In this document: piece by piece, positions 40,378 to 48,358 of the stretch | Position numbering within the stretch: position 1 is the first letter of the stretch | How the letters are laid out: each line of letters begins with the position of its first letter | From: an uncultured Pelagibacteraceae bacterium | GTDB taxonomy: Bacteria; Pseudomonadota; Alphaproteobacteria; Pelagibacterales; Pelagibacteraceae | NCBI GenBank assembly: GCA_902565935.1 | Contig: CACFGT010000006.1 | Location: forward strand, 1 to 63,531 | Reading direction: 5' to 3' | Length of the DNA stretch: 63,531 nucleotides | Program-made: the position numbers and the translations under genes | Notes under the pieces: generated by a model | Told to the model about the DNA's origin: nothing | Seen by the model: the letters and a program-made list of their open reading frames with translations, nothing else | Database searches by the model: none

Positions 40378-41516
40378 TTGTTATATATTTTTCCCAAATA
40401 ACTCTCTAAAAACTTTTTATTTTTAACTAACCTTTTTAAAAAAATATTTCTAAAAAATGTAGTAAAAGGGCTCGATAAATGAAATGCAAATTGATTTAAT
40501 TTTGATCTATTATTCACCATTTTAGTTTTGTAAACTCTGCTTTTAAAATAATTACCTTCTGTATTATTTTCTATACTCTTAAATAATTCATAAGCACTCT
40601 CTATGGACTGTGATGCCCCTTGGGCAAATGATGGTTGAAAAGCAAAAAAAGCATCGCCTATAAGATTAATATTATCATTTTTAGTTTCAAAAAAATCGCT
40701 ACTTACAAAAACTGGAAATATCTTTAATTCTTTAACGTTTTCAAAAAAAACTTTATTTTCTTTTGGAACATTTTCTAAAACTTTTTTAATAAAAGAACTT
40801 TCACTAAATAAAGAATAGTTTTTTTGTTTTTCTAAAGTAAGTTCATATCTCATTATCGCTATAAAATTTAAATCTCCATTTTGAGATACTGGGTAAATTA
40901 CTTGATGAAAATCAGGACCTAAAAACAACGAAATATTTTTATAATCAATTTTAGGAGAATTTGGTATCATTCCTCTAATAGCAAGAGTGTTATTATATTT
41001 TGGTCGAGTTGGATTTTTTGAAATAAGATTTTTACTACTTGAAAAAACACCATCAGAAATGATTAAATAATCACATTCAGAATTTTCTCTATTTTCAAAA
41101 GTAAGTTTAATTTTATGATTTTCATGTTCTATCTGGGAAATACTATGACTATGTTTTATCAAATCCTTTACATCCTTATTTAAAAAATTTATCAAATCAG
41201 ATCTTTTCAAAGTAGTGTACTTACAGTCTTTTGAGTTAAAATAAGAGATATCTAAGTCACATATTTTCTTTGTGCTTTTAATAGAATAAAAATTTATTTT
41301 ATCTGGATTGAATTTTTTCTCATCTTTAAATTTATAAAATCCAATTTTGTTTAAAAGCTTCACACTATTCACAGATAATTGAATTCCATAACCCTCGTCT
41401 AAATTAATTGAGTTATTTTTTTCATAAATTGATATTTGATAATTTGAATTTTTTTTAAATAAATTCGCAATAAATAATCCTGAAATACCAGCTCCAATAA
41501 TAGCAATTTTTTTCAT
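40374..41516 (-). CDS. FAD-dependent monooxygenase (UbiH/salicylate-hydroxylase-like)
   Basis: The 380-residue protein is a group A flavoprotein hydroxylase. It has the FAD-binding IIGAGISGLFIANLF at the N-terminus, GYGIQLSVNSVKLLNKIG, the DG motif CDYLIISDGVFSS, and LIGDAFFAFQPSFAQGASQSIES. The last is a slightly altered version of the usual GDAAH...GQG motif, with GDAFFAFQP in place of GDAAHxxxP. Possible roles include ubiquinone ring hydroxylation or catabolism of an aromatic; the sequence does not decide. Its ATG shares one base with the mutY stop. Confidence 0.8.
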   Translation of the reverse strand: MKKIAIIGAGISGLFIANLFKKNSNYQISIYEKNNSINLDEGYGIQLSVNSVKLLNKIGFYKFKDEKKFNPDKINFYSIKSTKKICDLDISYFNSKDCKYTTLKRSDLINFLNKDVKDLIKHSHSISQIEHENHKIKLTFENRENSECDYLIISDGVFSSSKNLISKNPTRPKYNNTLAIRGMIPNSPKIDYKNISLFLGPDFHQVIYPVSQNGDLNFIAIMRYELTLEKQKNYSLFSESSFIKKVLENVPKENKVFFENVKELKIFPVFVSSDFFETKNDNINLIGDAFFAFQPSFAQGASQSIESAYELFKSIENNTEGNYFKSRVYKTKMVNNRSKLNQFAFHLSSPFTTFFRNIFLKRLVKNKKFLESYLGKIYNN

Positions 41517-42502
41517 TAATTTTTCTCTAAATATTGAACAACTTTTTTTGTAAATGATGGCAACATGTAACTATCTAATTTCTTTTTATTTATCCAGTAA
41601 GATGAGGGAAATTTTTGATTAAATTTTAAATATTGAATTTTTATATTCATATTCATGTTAGACATTTTAAAGTTTAAATTTTCATTAAAATTTTTAGGAT
41701 TTGAAAGTTCCTCCATAGGAAATATTGATAAATTTTTTAAAAAATTAAACTTAGTATTTTTGATTAATAAATAACTTTGGTTTTTTTTATACACTTTTAA
41801 AATGAAATATTTTTCTATGTTTTTCTTCGTGATCTTAATTAAATTAAAATCTTTTTTTTTGTAAGATTTACAATTTTTTGAAATTGGACATTCATTACAT
41901 ATTGGATTTGTAGGTTTACAAATTAAGGCTCCCAATTCCATTAAGGCTTGTGCATAATCACTTGATCTCAAGGATTTTCCAAATATATTTTTTTTTTCTA
42001 TAAGATTAGATTTTTGAATTTCTTTATCTTTTTTTAAATAAAGGTATCTTTTCAAAACTCTTTCTATATTTCCATCCAATGGAATGTATGGTCTATTAAA
42101 AACAATAGCTAAAATTGCACTTGCAGTATAATTTCCTATTCCTGGTAGTTTAGTCAAATCATCAAAATTATTTGGTAAATTTCCTTTAAAATTTTTTATA
42201 ATTAATTGAGCGGTTTTTTTTAAATTTCTAGCTCTTGAATAATACCCCAGACCCTCCCATAGTTTAATTAATTTTTCATTTTTTACTTTCGCAAGTGAAT
42301 TCAAATTTGGAATAAATTTTATAAACCTTTTAAAATAAGGAATAACTGTTACAACCTGTGTTTGTTGCAACATAAATTCACTAACTAAAGTGAAATATTG
42401 TTTTTTTTTAAAAGAAACATCTTTTCGCCATGGTAACGACCTTTTATTTAAATCATACCAATTGAGAATTTTTTTTGTTAATAATTGTTCTTTCGTATGC
42501 AT
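41516..42502 (-). CDS. mutY: A/G-specific adenine DNA glycosylase
   Basis: MutY removes adenine mispaired with 8-oxoguanine. I use the ATG at 42500-42502 (MHTKEQLLTKK), giving 328 residues. Present are the catalytic Glu in EFMLQQTQV, the helix-hairpin-helix LPGIGNYTASAIL with the following Asp in LDGNIERVL, and the Fe-S cluster cysteines C-x6-C-x2-C-x5-C (CKPTNPICNECPISKNC). A C-terminal NUDIX-like domain follows. The start codon is head-to-head with that of dciA: together they form ATGCAT. Confidence 0.95.
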   Translation of the reverse strand: MHTKEQLLTKKILNWYDLNKRSLPWRKDVSFKKKQYFTLVSEFMLQQTQVVTVIPYFKRFIKFIPNLNSLAKVKNEKLIKLWEGLGYYSRARNLKKTAQLIIKNFKGNLPNNFDDLTKLPGIGNYTASAILAIVFNRPYIPLDGNIERVLKRYLYLKKDKEIQKSNLIEKKNIFGKSLRSSDYAQALMELGALICKPTNPICNECPISKNCKSYKKKDFNLIKITKKNIEKYFILKVYKKNQSYLLIKNTKFNFLKNLSIFPMEELSNPKNFNENLNFKMSNMNMNIKIQYLKFNQKFPSSYWINKKKLDSYMLPSFTKKVVQYLEKN

Positions 42503-42985
42503 TATAAAAAATATACTAAGCAGAGAAATAGAAGCATTCAAGGATTAAGATCCTTTAAAGACACTTTGCCAAAAAATATTAAAAGAGTCATTAATAAAAA
42601 AGGACATATTTATTCTGAAATATTAAATAACTGGAAAATCATTATTGGGGATAGTTTGTTTAAGGTTTGTTATCCGAAATCTTTAAAAAACTCCAATAAA
42701 TTTAGTGTTAGCACTCTTTTAATCATGGTCAAAAGAGGACATGAAGTTGATTTAGAATATTCAAAAAAAAATATTATTGATAGGATGAACAATCATTTTG
42801 GATACACTGTTGTTGAAAAAATTAAATTTATGAGTTTTGATGACGAAAATTTGAAAATTACAAAAGAAAGCTCAGAAAGGAATAATGTGACAATTGATAG
42901 GTTTCATAAAAAAATTAATGATGTTAAAAATGAAAAAATTAAGAAATCACTAATAGAATTGTCAAAAGTATTTAAAGAAAAATGA
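42497..42985 (+). CDS. dciA: DciA-like DUF721 protein
   Basis: The 162-residue protein matches DUF721, named DciA, the ancestral loader of the DnaB helicase in bacteria without DnaC/DnaI. Visible features are the N-terminal basic region, SFKDTLPKNIKRVINKKGHIYSEILN-type helix, NWKIIIGDSLFKVCYPKSL and a beta-rich middle (STLLIMVKRGHEVDLEY). The order mutY-DUF721-DsbA-smc is a widespread alphaproteobacterial block. The coding sequence overlaps that of mutY head-to-head by 6 bp and overlaps the next gene by 4 bp. Confidence 0.82.
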   Translation: MHYKKYTKQRNRSIQGLRSFKDTLPKNIKRVINKKGHIYSEILNNWKIIIGDSLFKVCYPKSLKNSNKFSVSTLLIMVKRGHEVDLEYSKKNIIDRMNNHFGYTVVEKIKFMSFDDENLKITKESSERNNVTIDRFHKKINDVKNEKIKKSLIELSKVFKEK

Positions 42986-43557
42986 AAAAAATATTTATAT
43001 TACTAATTTTTTTTCTTGCTTCTTTTACAAATGCAAACTCTGAAATTAAAAGAATTGTTTCTGGAGATTTAAACGCAAAAATTACTATAATTGCTTATGA
43101 GTCTTTAACATGTAGCCACTGTGCAGATTTTCACAAAAAAGTTTATCCAGAGCTAAAAAAAGATTATATAGATAAAGGATTGGTCAAAATTGAATTTAGA
43201 CATTTTCCTTTAGATCTTGCTGCTTTAAATGCTGCAAAAATTGCTCAATGTAAAGAAAGTCAAAGTCTTGAAATTTTAGAGACCTTATACTCTAATCAGC
43301 AAGCTTGGATCAAAGGTGGTACAATCGAAGAAGTAAATGCAAGTTTAGAAAAGTTTTTAAAAGATGAGGGTTTTAGTCTAAATTTTAACAAATGTGTTGA
43401 TAATAAAAAAATAGAAGATTTTGTTTTAAATGATCGAATCGAAGGGACAAAAAATTTTGAAATAAATGCTACTCCTACGATAATAATTAATAACAAAAAG
43501 TTTGAAAAATCCCTTAATTATAAAAATTTAAAAAAATCTTTAGAAAAACTGATATAA
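42982..43557 (+). CDS. Periplasmic DsbA-family thiol:disulfide oxidoreductase
   Basis: The 191-residue protein has a signal peptide (KIFILLIFFLASFTNA) and a thioredoxin-fold DsbA domain. The active site is Cys-Ser-His-Cys in LTCSHCADFHKKVYPEL, followed by RHFPLDLAALNAA and the cis-proline segment INATPTIIINNKKF. It presumably oxidises or isomerises disulfides in secreted proteins. Its linkage to smc is conserved in Alphaproteobacteria, but no functional link to SMC is known to me. Confidence 0.9.
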   Translation: MKKIFILLIFFLASFTNANSEIKRIVSGDLNAKITIIAYESLTCSHCADFHKKVYPELKKDYIDKGLVKIEFRHFPLDLAALNAAKIAQCKESQSLEILETLYSNQQAWIKGGTIEEVNASLEKFLKDEGFSLNFNKCVDNKKIEDFVLNDRIEGTKNFEINATPTIIINNKKFEKSLNYKNLKKSLEKLI

Positions 43558-43565
43558 GTCTATCT

Positions 43566-45962
43566 ATGGACTTTAAAAAAATCCAATTAAATGGGTTTAA
43601 ATCATTCGCTGACAAAACCAATTTCTTAATCGAAGATGGTTTAACTGGAATTGTCGGCCCGAATGGATGTGGAAAATCAAATATAGTGGAATCGCTAAGG
43701 TGGGTTATGGGAGAGACCTCTGCAAAAAGTATGAGAGGATCTGGTATGGAAGATGTGATATTTTCTGGCACTTCGAATAAACCGTCAAAAAATATTGCAG
43801 AAGTTTCGGTTACAGTAAGAAATGAGAGTAATGAAGGACCAGTTCAATATAGGGAATTAACCGAAATTAATGTTAGAAGGAAAATTGAAAAAGACAAAGG
43901 ATCAAAGTTCTACATCAATGATAAAGAAGTTAGAGCAAGAGATGCTCAAATGTTTTTTGCAGATTTATCTACAGGGGCTCATTCACCTTCGATGATTAGT
44001 CAAGGTCGTATTGGTGCTTTAGTAACAGCAAAACCAACAGATAGAAGAGCAATTTTGGAAGAGGCTGCAGGAATTTCAGGTTTGCATGTTAGAAGACATG
44101 AGGCAGAATTAAGATTAAACGCTGCAGAAAACAATTTGAAACGTGCGGATGAGCTAAGAAAACAGCAAGAAAGACAACTAGCTAATCTTCAAAAACAAGC
44201 AGAAGAAGCCTCCAAATATAAAAATATTTCTAATGAAATTAAAAAGATTGAAGCAGGACTTTATTATTTAAAATTATTAGAAATTGATAAAGAAATAAAA
44301 GTTGAAAATGAAATTAATACCGAGGCAGAAGGAGAAGTTAGTGGTTATACTAATAAAATTTCAGATTTAGAAAAAATAATTAAATCTGAAACAGAAAAAG
44401 TTAATCCATTAAGAGAAAAAAATATTGAAAATTTGTCAAAAATTCAAAGACTTAATTTGGAATTACAGAATTTGGATAAGGAAAATACAAGAGTACAAGA
44501 GGAAATTGAAAATATTAAAAAAACTTTAGATACAATTGATGATGATATTTCTCGAGAAAAAGGAATAATTATTGATGCAAATTCCAATGAAAAAAGACTT
44601 AAAGAAGAAAAAAGTGATCTAATTGAAATAGACTCAAAATATTATGAAACTGAAAAACAATCAAATGATGATTTAAACAAATCAAAAAATGATCTTAAAA
44701 TTGAAATTGAAAACATAAAAAATTTTATATCCTCAAATAAAAATGAAGAAGCAATCAAAGCCTTAAATATTATTGAAAGAAGTATAGAAAAATATGCGGA
44801 CAGCTATAGCATGAATCAAAATATTAAAAAAGAATCTGTTAAAAGAAATGAAAGAATTAGTATTATTGAAAAGGAAATTGAAAGTTGGAAAAATTTGCTT
44901 TTAAATTCTGAAAAAATGATGAATGAGTTAACCGAAAGAAAAAATAAATCCAATAACCAACTAGAGAAATTAGATAATCAACCAAAAATCCAAGCAGAAA
45001 AAAAAGGGCAGATTTCTGAAAATTTAAGAATTTCCGAAAACGAAAAAAATGAAAATGAAAAAATAATAAATGAAACAGACGAAAAAATTGAAATTTTAAG
45101 AAATCAACTTAATGAAATACAAGAGCAATCAATTCAAATCAGAGAGAGAAAAGCAAGCTCTAGTGCAACCATTGAAGGTCTAAAAAAAAGAAAAAGTGAT
45201 TTAATTGATAGGATTAATTCTGAACTTAATCTTACAGAAGATAATATTTTGGAAAATTCAAATTTATATGGTGTTGAAGAACTTCCTGATGCAGTTAATC
45301 AAGAAGATTTATTGGACAAGAAAAAACAAGAAAGAGAAAAATTAGGTTCAGTAAATTTAAAAGCAGATGAAGAAACTAATAAATATGTTTCAGAGATAAA
45401 AAAAATGGAGCAAGATAGAGCAGACTTAGTGACTGCGATAGTAAAATTGAAAGATAGTATTAATGAATTAAATCAAAAAGGAAGAGAAAGACTTGTTGAG
45501 GCTTTCGAAAAAGTTAACAGAAAATTTAATGAAGTTTATACAAAATTATTTAATGGGGGAAATGCTAAATTAGAACTTGTGGATTCTGAGGATCCTCTTG
45601 AGGCGGGTTTAGAAATGTTAGTAAGTCCTCCAGGTAAAAGATTACAATCAATAACTTTATTATCGGGTGGTGAACAAGCTCTAACAGCTCTCTCACTTAT
45701 TTTTGCAGTTTTCTTAACTAATCCATCACCAATTTGTGTTTTGGATGAGGTGGATGCACCATTAGATGATGCAAATGTAACTAGATTTTGTAATTTATTA
45801 GATGAACTTACCAAAATAACTAACACAAAATTTATTATTGTTACCCATCATGCTTTAACTATGTCCAAAATGAACAGATTATACGGAGTGTCAATGCCTG
45901 AGAAAGGAATTAGTCAGTTAGTGGCGGTTGACTTACAAAAAGCAGAAAGCATGGTTGCTTAA
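43566..45962 (+). CDS. smc: SMC-family chromosome segregation ATPase, short form without hinge
   Basis: The two ATPase halves are clearly those of bacterial SMC. The N-terminal half has Walker A GPNGCGKSN (31-39) and the Q-loop SMISQGRIGALV. The C-terminal half has signature LSGGEQALTALSL (from 699), Walker B ICVLDEVDAPLDDANV and the HHALTMSKM switch. The protein is only 798 residues; bacterial SMCs are usually ~1150-1200. Between heads (~170-645) the sequence is Lys/Glu/Asn-rich coiled coil with no globular, glycine-rich hinge and no CxxC zinc hook. Synteny (mutY-dciA-dsbA-smc) marks it as the SMC orthologue rather than a paralogue. Confidence 0.9.
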   Translation: MDFKKIQLNGFKSFADKTNFLIEDGLTGIVGPNGCGKSNIVESLRWVMGETSAKSMRGSGMEDVIFSGTSNKPSKNIAEVSVTVRNESNEGPVQYRELTEINVRRKIEKDKGSKFYINDKEVRARDAQMFFADLSTGAHSPSMISQGRIGALVTAKPTDRRAILEEAAGISGLHVRRHEAELRLNAAENNLKRADELRKQQERQLANLQKQAEEASKYKNISNEIKKIEAGLYYLKLLEIDKEIKVENEINTEAEGEVSGYTNKISDLEKIIKSETEKVNPLREKNIENLSKIQRLNLELQNLDKENTRVQEEIENIKKTLDTIDDDISREKGIIIDANSNEKRLKEEKSDLIEIDSKYYETEKQSNDDLNKSKNDLKIEIENIKNFISSNKNEEAIKALNIIERSIEKYADSYSMNQNIKKESVKRNERISIIEKEIESWKNLLLNSEKMMNELTERKNKSNNQLEKLDNQPKIQAEKKGQISENLRISENEKNENEKIINETDEKIEILRNQLNEIQEQSIQIRERKASSSATIEGLKKRKSDLIDRINSELNLTEDNILENSNLYGVEELPDAVNQEDLLDKKKQEREKLGSVNLKADEETNKYVSEIKKMEQDRADLVTAIVKLKDSINELNQKGRERLVEAFEKVNRKFNEVYTKLFNGGNAKLELVDSEDPLEAGLEMLVSPPGKRLQSITLLSGGEQALTALSLIFAVFLTNPSPICVLDEVDAPLDDANVTRFCNLLDELTKITNTKFIIVTHHALTMSKMNRLYGVSMPEKGISQLVAVDLQKAESMVA

Positions 45963-45971
45963 ATAAACTAA

Positions 45972-46247
45972 ATGTCAAAAGATCAGTTTAAAACTCGCTT
46001 AGAAATTGCAAAGAGAAAGGCTAATAAACGAAATTTTTCAAACAAAAAACATAATCCATCCCCAATTGGCACTGCTTTTAAGCTTAGCACGGAACTTGTT
46101 TCGGCAGTTGCGGTAGGGACAATTATTGGGTTTATTTTAGACAAGACCTTTGGTACTAAACCATGGTTAATTTTAATTTTTTTTTTTGTAGGGGTAGTTG
46201 CTGGAATAACCAATGTAATTAAATCTGCAAAAAACATGCAAAAATAG
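45972..46247 (+). CDS. atpI: ATP synthase accessory protein AtpI
   Basis: The 91-residue protein has a basic N-terminus and two membrane helices (STELVSAVAVGTIIGFILD; PWLILIFFFVGVVAGITNV) with GTIIGFILDKTFGTKPW between, the AtpI/AtpZ layout. AtpI helps c-ring assembly and possibly Mg2+ uptake. It heads the F0 gene group, 8 bp before atpB. Confidence 0.9.
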   Translation: MSKDQFKTRLEIAKRKANKRNFSNKKHNPSPIGTAFKLSTELVSAVAVGTIIGFILDKTFGTKPWLILIFFFVGVVAGITNVIKSAKNMQK

Positions 46248-46255
46248 AAAAATAT

Positions 46256-46990
46256 ATGGCTGCAAATCCAATGACCCAGTTCGAAGTTTATAGAATTGGT
46301 CCTGAAGTTAAAATAGGTTCTTTTGATATATCATTTACAAACGCAAGTTTGTTTATGGTTATAAGTTCGCTAGCAATTTTAATTATTTTTAACCTAGGCT
46401 CAAAAAAAAATTCAGTATTACCAAACAAGATACAGCTTCTTGCTGAGCTTAGTTACACATTCGTATCTAAAATGATTAGTGACACAGCTGGATCTAAAGC
46501 AAAACCTTACTTTGCTTTTATATTTTCATTATTTATGTTTGTTTTATTTTGCAATATGTTTGGGATGATACCTTACACTTTTACAGTCACAAGTCATATC
46601 ATAGTAACATTTGTGCTTGCAGCATTTATTTTTATTGGTGTCACAATTGTTGGTTTTATAAAACATGGCTTTGGTTACTTGAAACTTTTTGTACCAAGCG
46701 GTGTACCGATTGTTTTACTTCCCTTAATTGTAGTAATTGAAATTATATCATATCTTAGTAGGCCTATTAGTTTATCAGTCAGACTTTTCGCTAACATGAT
46801 GGCTGGCCATACAATGATGAAAGTTTTCGGAGGCTTTGTTGTAAGTCTCGGGATAATTGGTGGATGGCTTCCACTGAGTTTTTCAGTTGCACTTACTGGT
46901 TTGGAGATCTTAGTTGCTTTTCTTCAAGCATATGTTTTTGCAATTTTAACATGCATATATTTAAATGATGCATTAAATTTACACCATTAA
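46256..46990 (+). CDS. atpB: F0F1 ATP synthase subunit a
   Basis: Subunit a forms the proton half-channels beside the c-ring. The 244-residue multi-pass protein has the essential Arg in ISLSVRLFANMMAGHTMM, the Asn-rich FCNMFGMIPYTFTVTSH motif and a C-terminal AYVFAILTCIYLNDALNLHH. The F1 genes are not in this window, matching the alphaproteobacterial split of F0 and F1 operons. Confidence 0.97.
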   Translation: MAANPMTQFEVYRIGPEVKIGSFDISFTNASLFMVISSLAILIIFNLGSKKNSVLPNKIQLLAELSYTFVSKMISDTAGSKAKPYFAFIFSLFMFVLFCNMFGMIPYTFTVTSHIIVTFVLAAFIFIGVTIVGFIKHGFGYLKLFVPSGVPIVLLPLIVVIEIISYLSRPISLSVRLFANMMAGHTMMKVFGGFVVSLGIIGGWLPLSFSVALTGLEILVAFLQAYVFAILTCIYLNDALNLHH

Positions 46991-46995
46991 CTAAC

Positions 46996-47003
46996 AAAGG
47001 AGG
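46996..47003 (+). promoter_or_regulatory. Strong Shine-Dalgarno site for atpE
   Basis: AAAGGAGG lies 5 nt before the atpE ATG, a near-perfect anti-SD match. Most starts in this window lack one, so this probably raises translation of subunit c, which is needed in about ten copies per complex. Confidence 0.8.
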
Positions 47004-47008
47004 ACATA

Positions 47009-47236
47009 ATGGAATTAGAAGCAGCAAAAATGATAGGTGCCGGATTAGCAGCAATTGCTCTAGCAGGCGCAGGTGTTGGAATTGGAATTATTTTTGGTAA
47101 TTATTTGTCAGGAGCAATGAGAAATCCTTCTGCAGCACAAAAACAATTTCCTAATTTGCTTTTAGGTTTTGCTTTAGCAGAAGCTACTGGTTTATTTGGA
47201 TTAGTAGTTGCATTAATTATTCTTTTTGCGTTTTAG
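47009..47236 (+). CDS. atpE: F0F1 ATP synthase subunit c
   Basis: The 75-residue hairpin protein has helix 1 GAGLAAIALAGAGVGIGIIFG, the polar loop AMRNPSAAQKQ and helix 2 with the proton-carrying Glu in GFALAEATGLFGLVVAL. Absence of the Gln/Glu/Ser-Thr sodium signature indicates proton coupling. It has the strongest ribosome-binding site noticed in the window. Confidence 0.97.
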   Translation: MELEAAKMIGAGLAAIALAGAGVGIGIIFGNYLSGAMRNPSAAQKQFPNLLLGFALAEATGLFGLVVALIILFAF

Positions 47237-47241
47237 ATTTA

Positions 47242-47832
47242 ATGATTAAAAAATATTTTTTTCACTCAATATTTTTAAACCTCTTTTTTTTAAAAGAGGT
47301 TTTTGCAGCGGAAAGTGGAGGAATGCCTCAATTGAATCCAGAATTTTGGGTTTCTCAAATATTTTGGTTAACCTTAACGTTTGGTATTTTGTACATAGTT
47401 TTATCAAAAGCCATACTTCCAAAAATAAGTTCAAACTTAGAATTAAGAAAGTCTCAAATACAAGAAAATATTGAAGCAGCAGAAAAACAAAGAATTGAAA
47501 GTGATACTAAACTTAAAGAGTATGATGATTTTATATTGAAAAGTAAAATAAAAGCAAAAAACATTTATAAAGATGCAAGAGAAAAAGTTATAAAAGATAT
47601 CAACTCGAAGAAAGAAGTTTTAGATCGTCAGATCGATGAAGAAATTAAGAAAGCAGAAAAAGAAATTGAAGTTTTAAAGAAAAATGCACCTGAAAAAATA
47701 AACAAAATTGCTATAGAAACTTCATCAGAATTAATTAAGAAACTTATTGGAGCTGAAATAAACAGTAGTAGTATTTCCGCAATTGTTGATGATTTATCTA
47801 AAAGAAATGGAGATAAATATTATGGCAATTGA
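47242..47832 (+). CDS. atpF': F0F1 ATP synthase subunit b' (second b-type stator subunit)
   Basis: The 196-residue protein has a short hydrophobic N-terminus, then PQLNPEFWVSQIFWLTLTFGILYIV as membrane anchor, and a long charged helix (QENIEAAEKQRIESDTKLKEYD onward). Alphaproteobacteria make a b/b' heterodimer stalk; the upstream gene in the pair is b'. It overlaps atpF by 11 bp. Confidence 0.93.
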   Translation: MIKKYFFHSIFLNLFFLKEVFAAESGGMPQLNPEFWVSQIFWLTLTFGILYIVLSKAILPKISSNLELRKSQIQENIEAAEKQRIESDTKLKEYDDFILKSKIKAKNIYKDAREKVIKDINSKKEVLDRQIDEEIKKAEKEIEVLKKNAPEKINKIAIETSSELIKKLIGAEINSSSISAIVDDLSKRNGDKYYGN

Positions 47833-48319
47833 TGCAACTTTTTGGGTAGCAGTTTCATTTGTCATATTTTTTGGAGGTTTAATTTATTTAAAAGTCCCAC
47901 AAAAAATAAATGAAATTTTAAATAAACTTATTTTAGATATCAAAAATGAGATAGATGAAAGTGAAAAATTAAGATCTGAAGCTAAAGTTTTATTAGAAAA
48001 AGCTCAAAATAAATTAAATACAGCACAATCAGTTGGTGATGATATTATAGAACAAGCAAAAAAAGATAGTGATAAATTGATTATTGAATTAAATGATAAA
48101 TTTCATAAATCATCTGAAATTAAAAAAAATTTAGCTGAAAATAAAATAAGTCAAATGAAAGAATCCGCGATAAATGAAATAAAAAACACCTCTATTAAAA
48201 TTGCACTAGATTCAGTTAAAAAAATTATTTCTACATCGGTTGATAAGTCAAAATTGGATCGATTGTTTCAAAAAAATTTAGATGAAACAAAGGAAGAGTT
48301 AAAGAAAATTAACTCATAA
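47822..48319 (+). CDS. atpF: F0F1 ATP synthase subunit b
   Basis: I use the ATG at 47822 (MAIDATFWVAVSFVIFFGG), giving 165 residues with the membrane anchor at the extreme N-terminus. The rest is a charged stator coiled coil (RSEAKVLLEKAQNKLNTAQS and onward). The longer frame would lie inside the end of atpF'. It is the last F0 gene; crtI begins 39 bp later. Confidence 0.95.
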   Translation: MAIDATFWVAVSFVIFFGGLIYLKVPQKINEILNKLILDIKNEIDESEKLRSEAKVLLEKAQNKLNTAQSVGDDIIEQAKKDSDKLIIELNDKFHKSSEIKKNLAENKISQMKESAINEIKNTSIKIALDSVKKIISTSVDKSKLDRLFQKNLDETKEELKKINS

Positions 48320-48323
48320 TACT

Positions 48324-48352
48324 TTTACAATTTTTCAAAAAAGCTATAAATT
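48324..48352 (+). promoter_or_regulatory. Possible promoter of the carotenoid/retinal operon
   Basis: TTTACA (48324-48329), 17 bp and TAAATT (48347-48352), or the overlapping TATAAA at 48345-48350, lie just before crtI. Transcription would start at or next to the ATG at 48359, giving a leaderless mRNA. Weakly supported. Confidence 0.35.
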
Positions 48353-48358
48353 GTTTAG

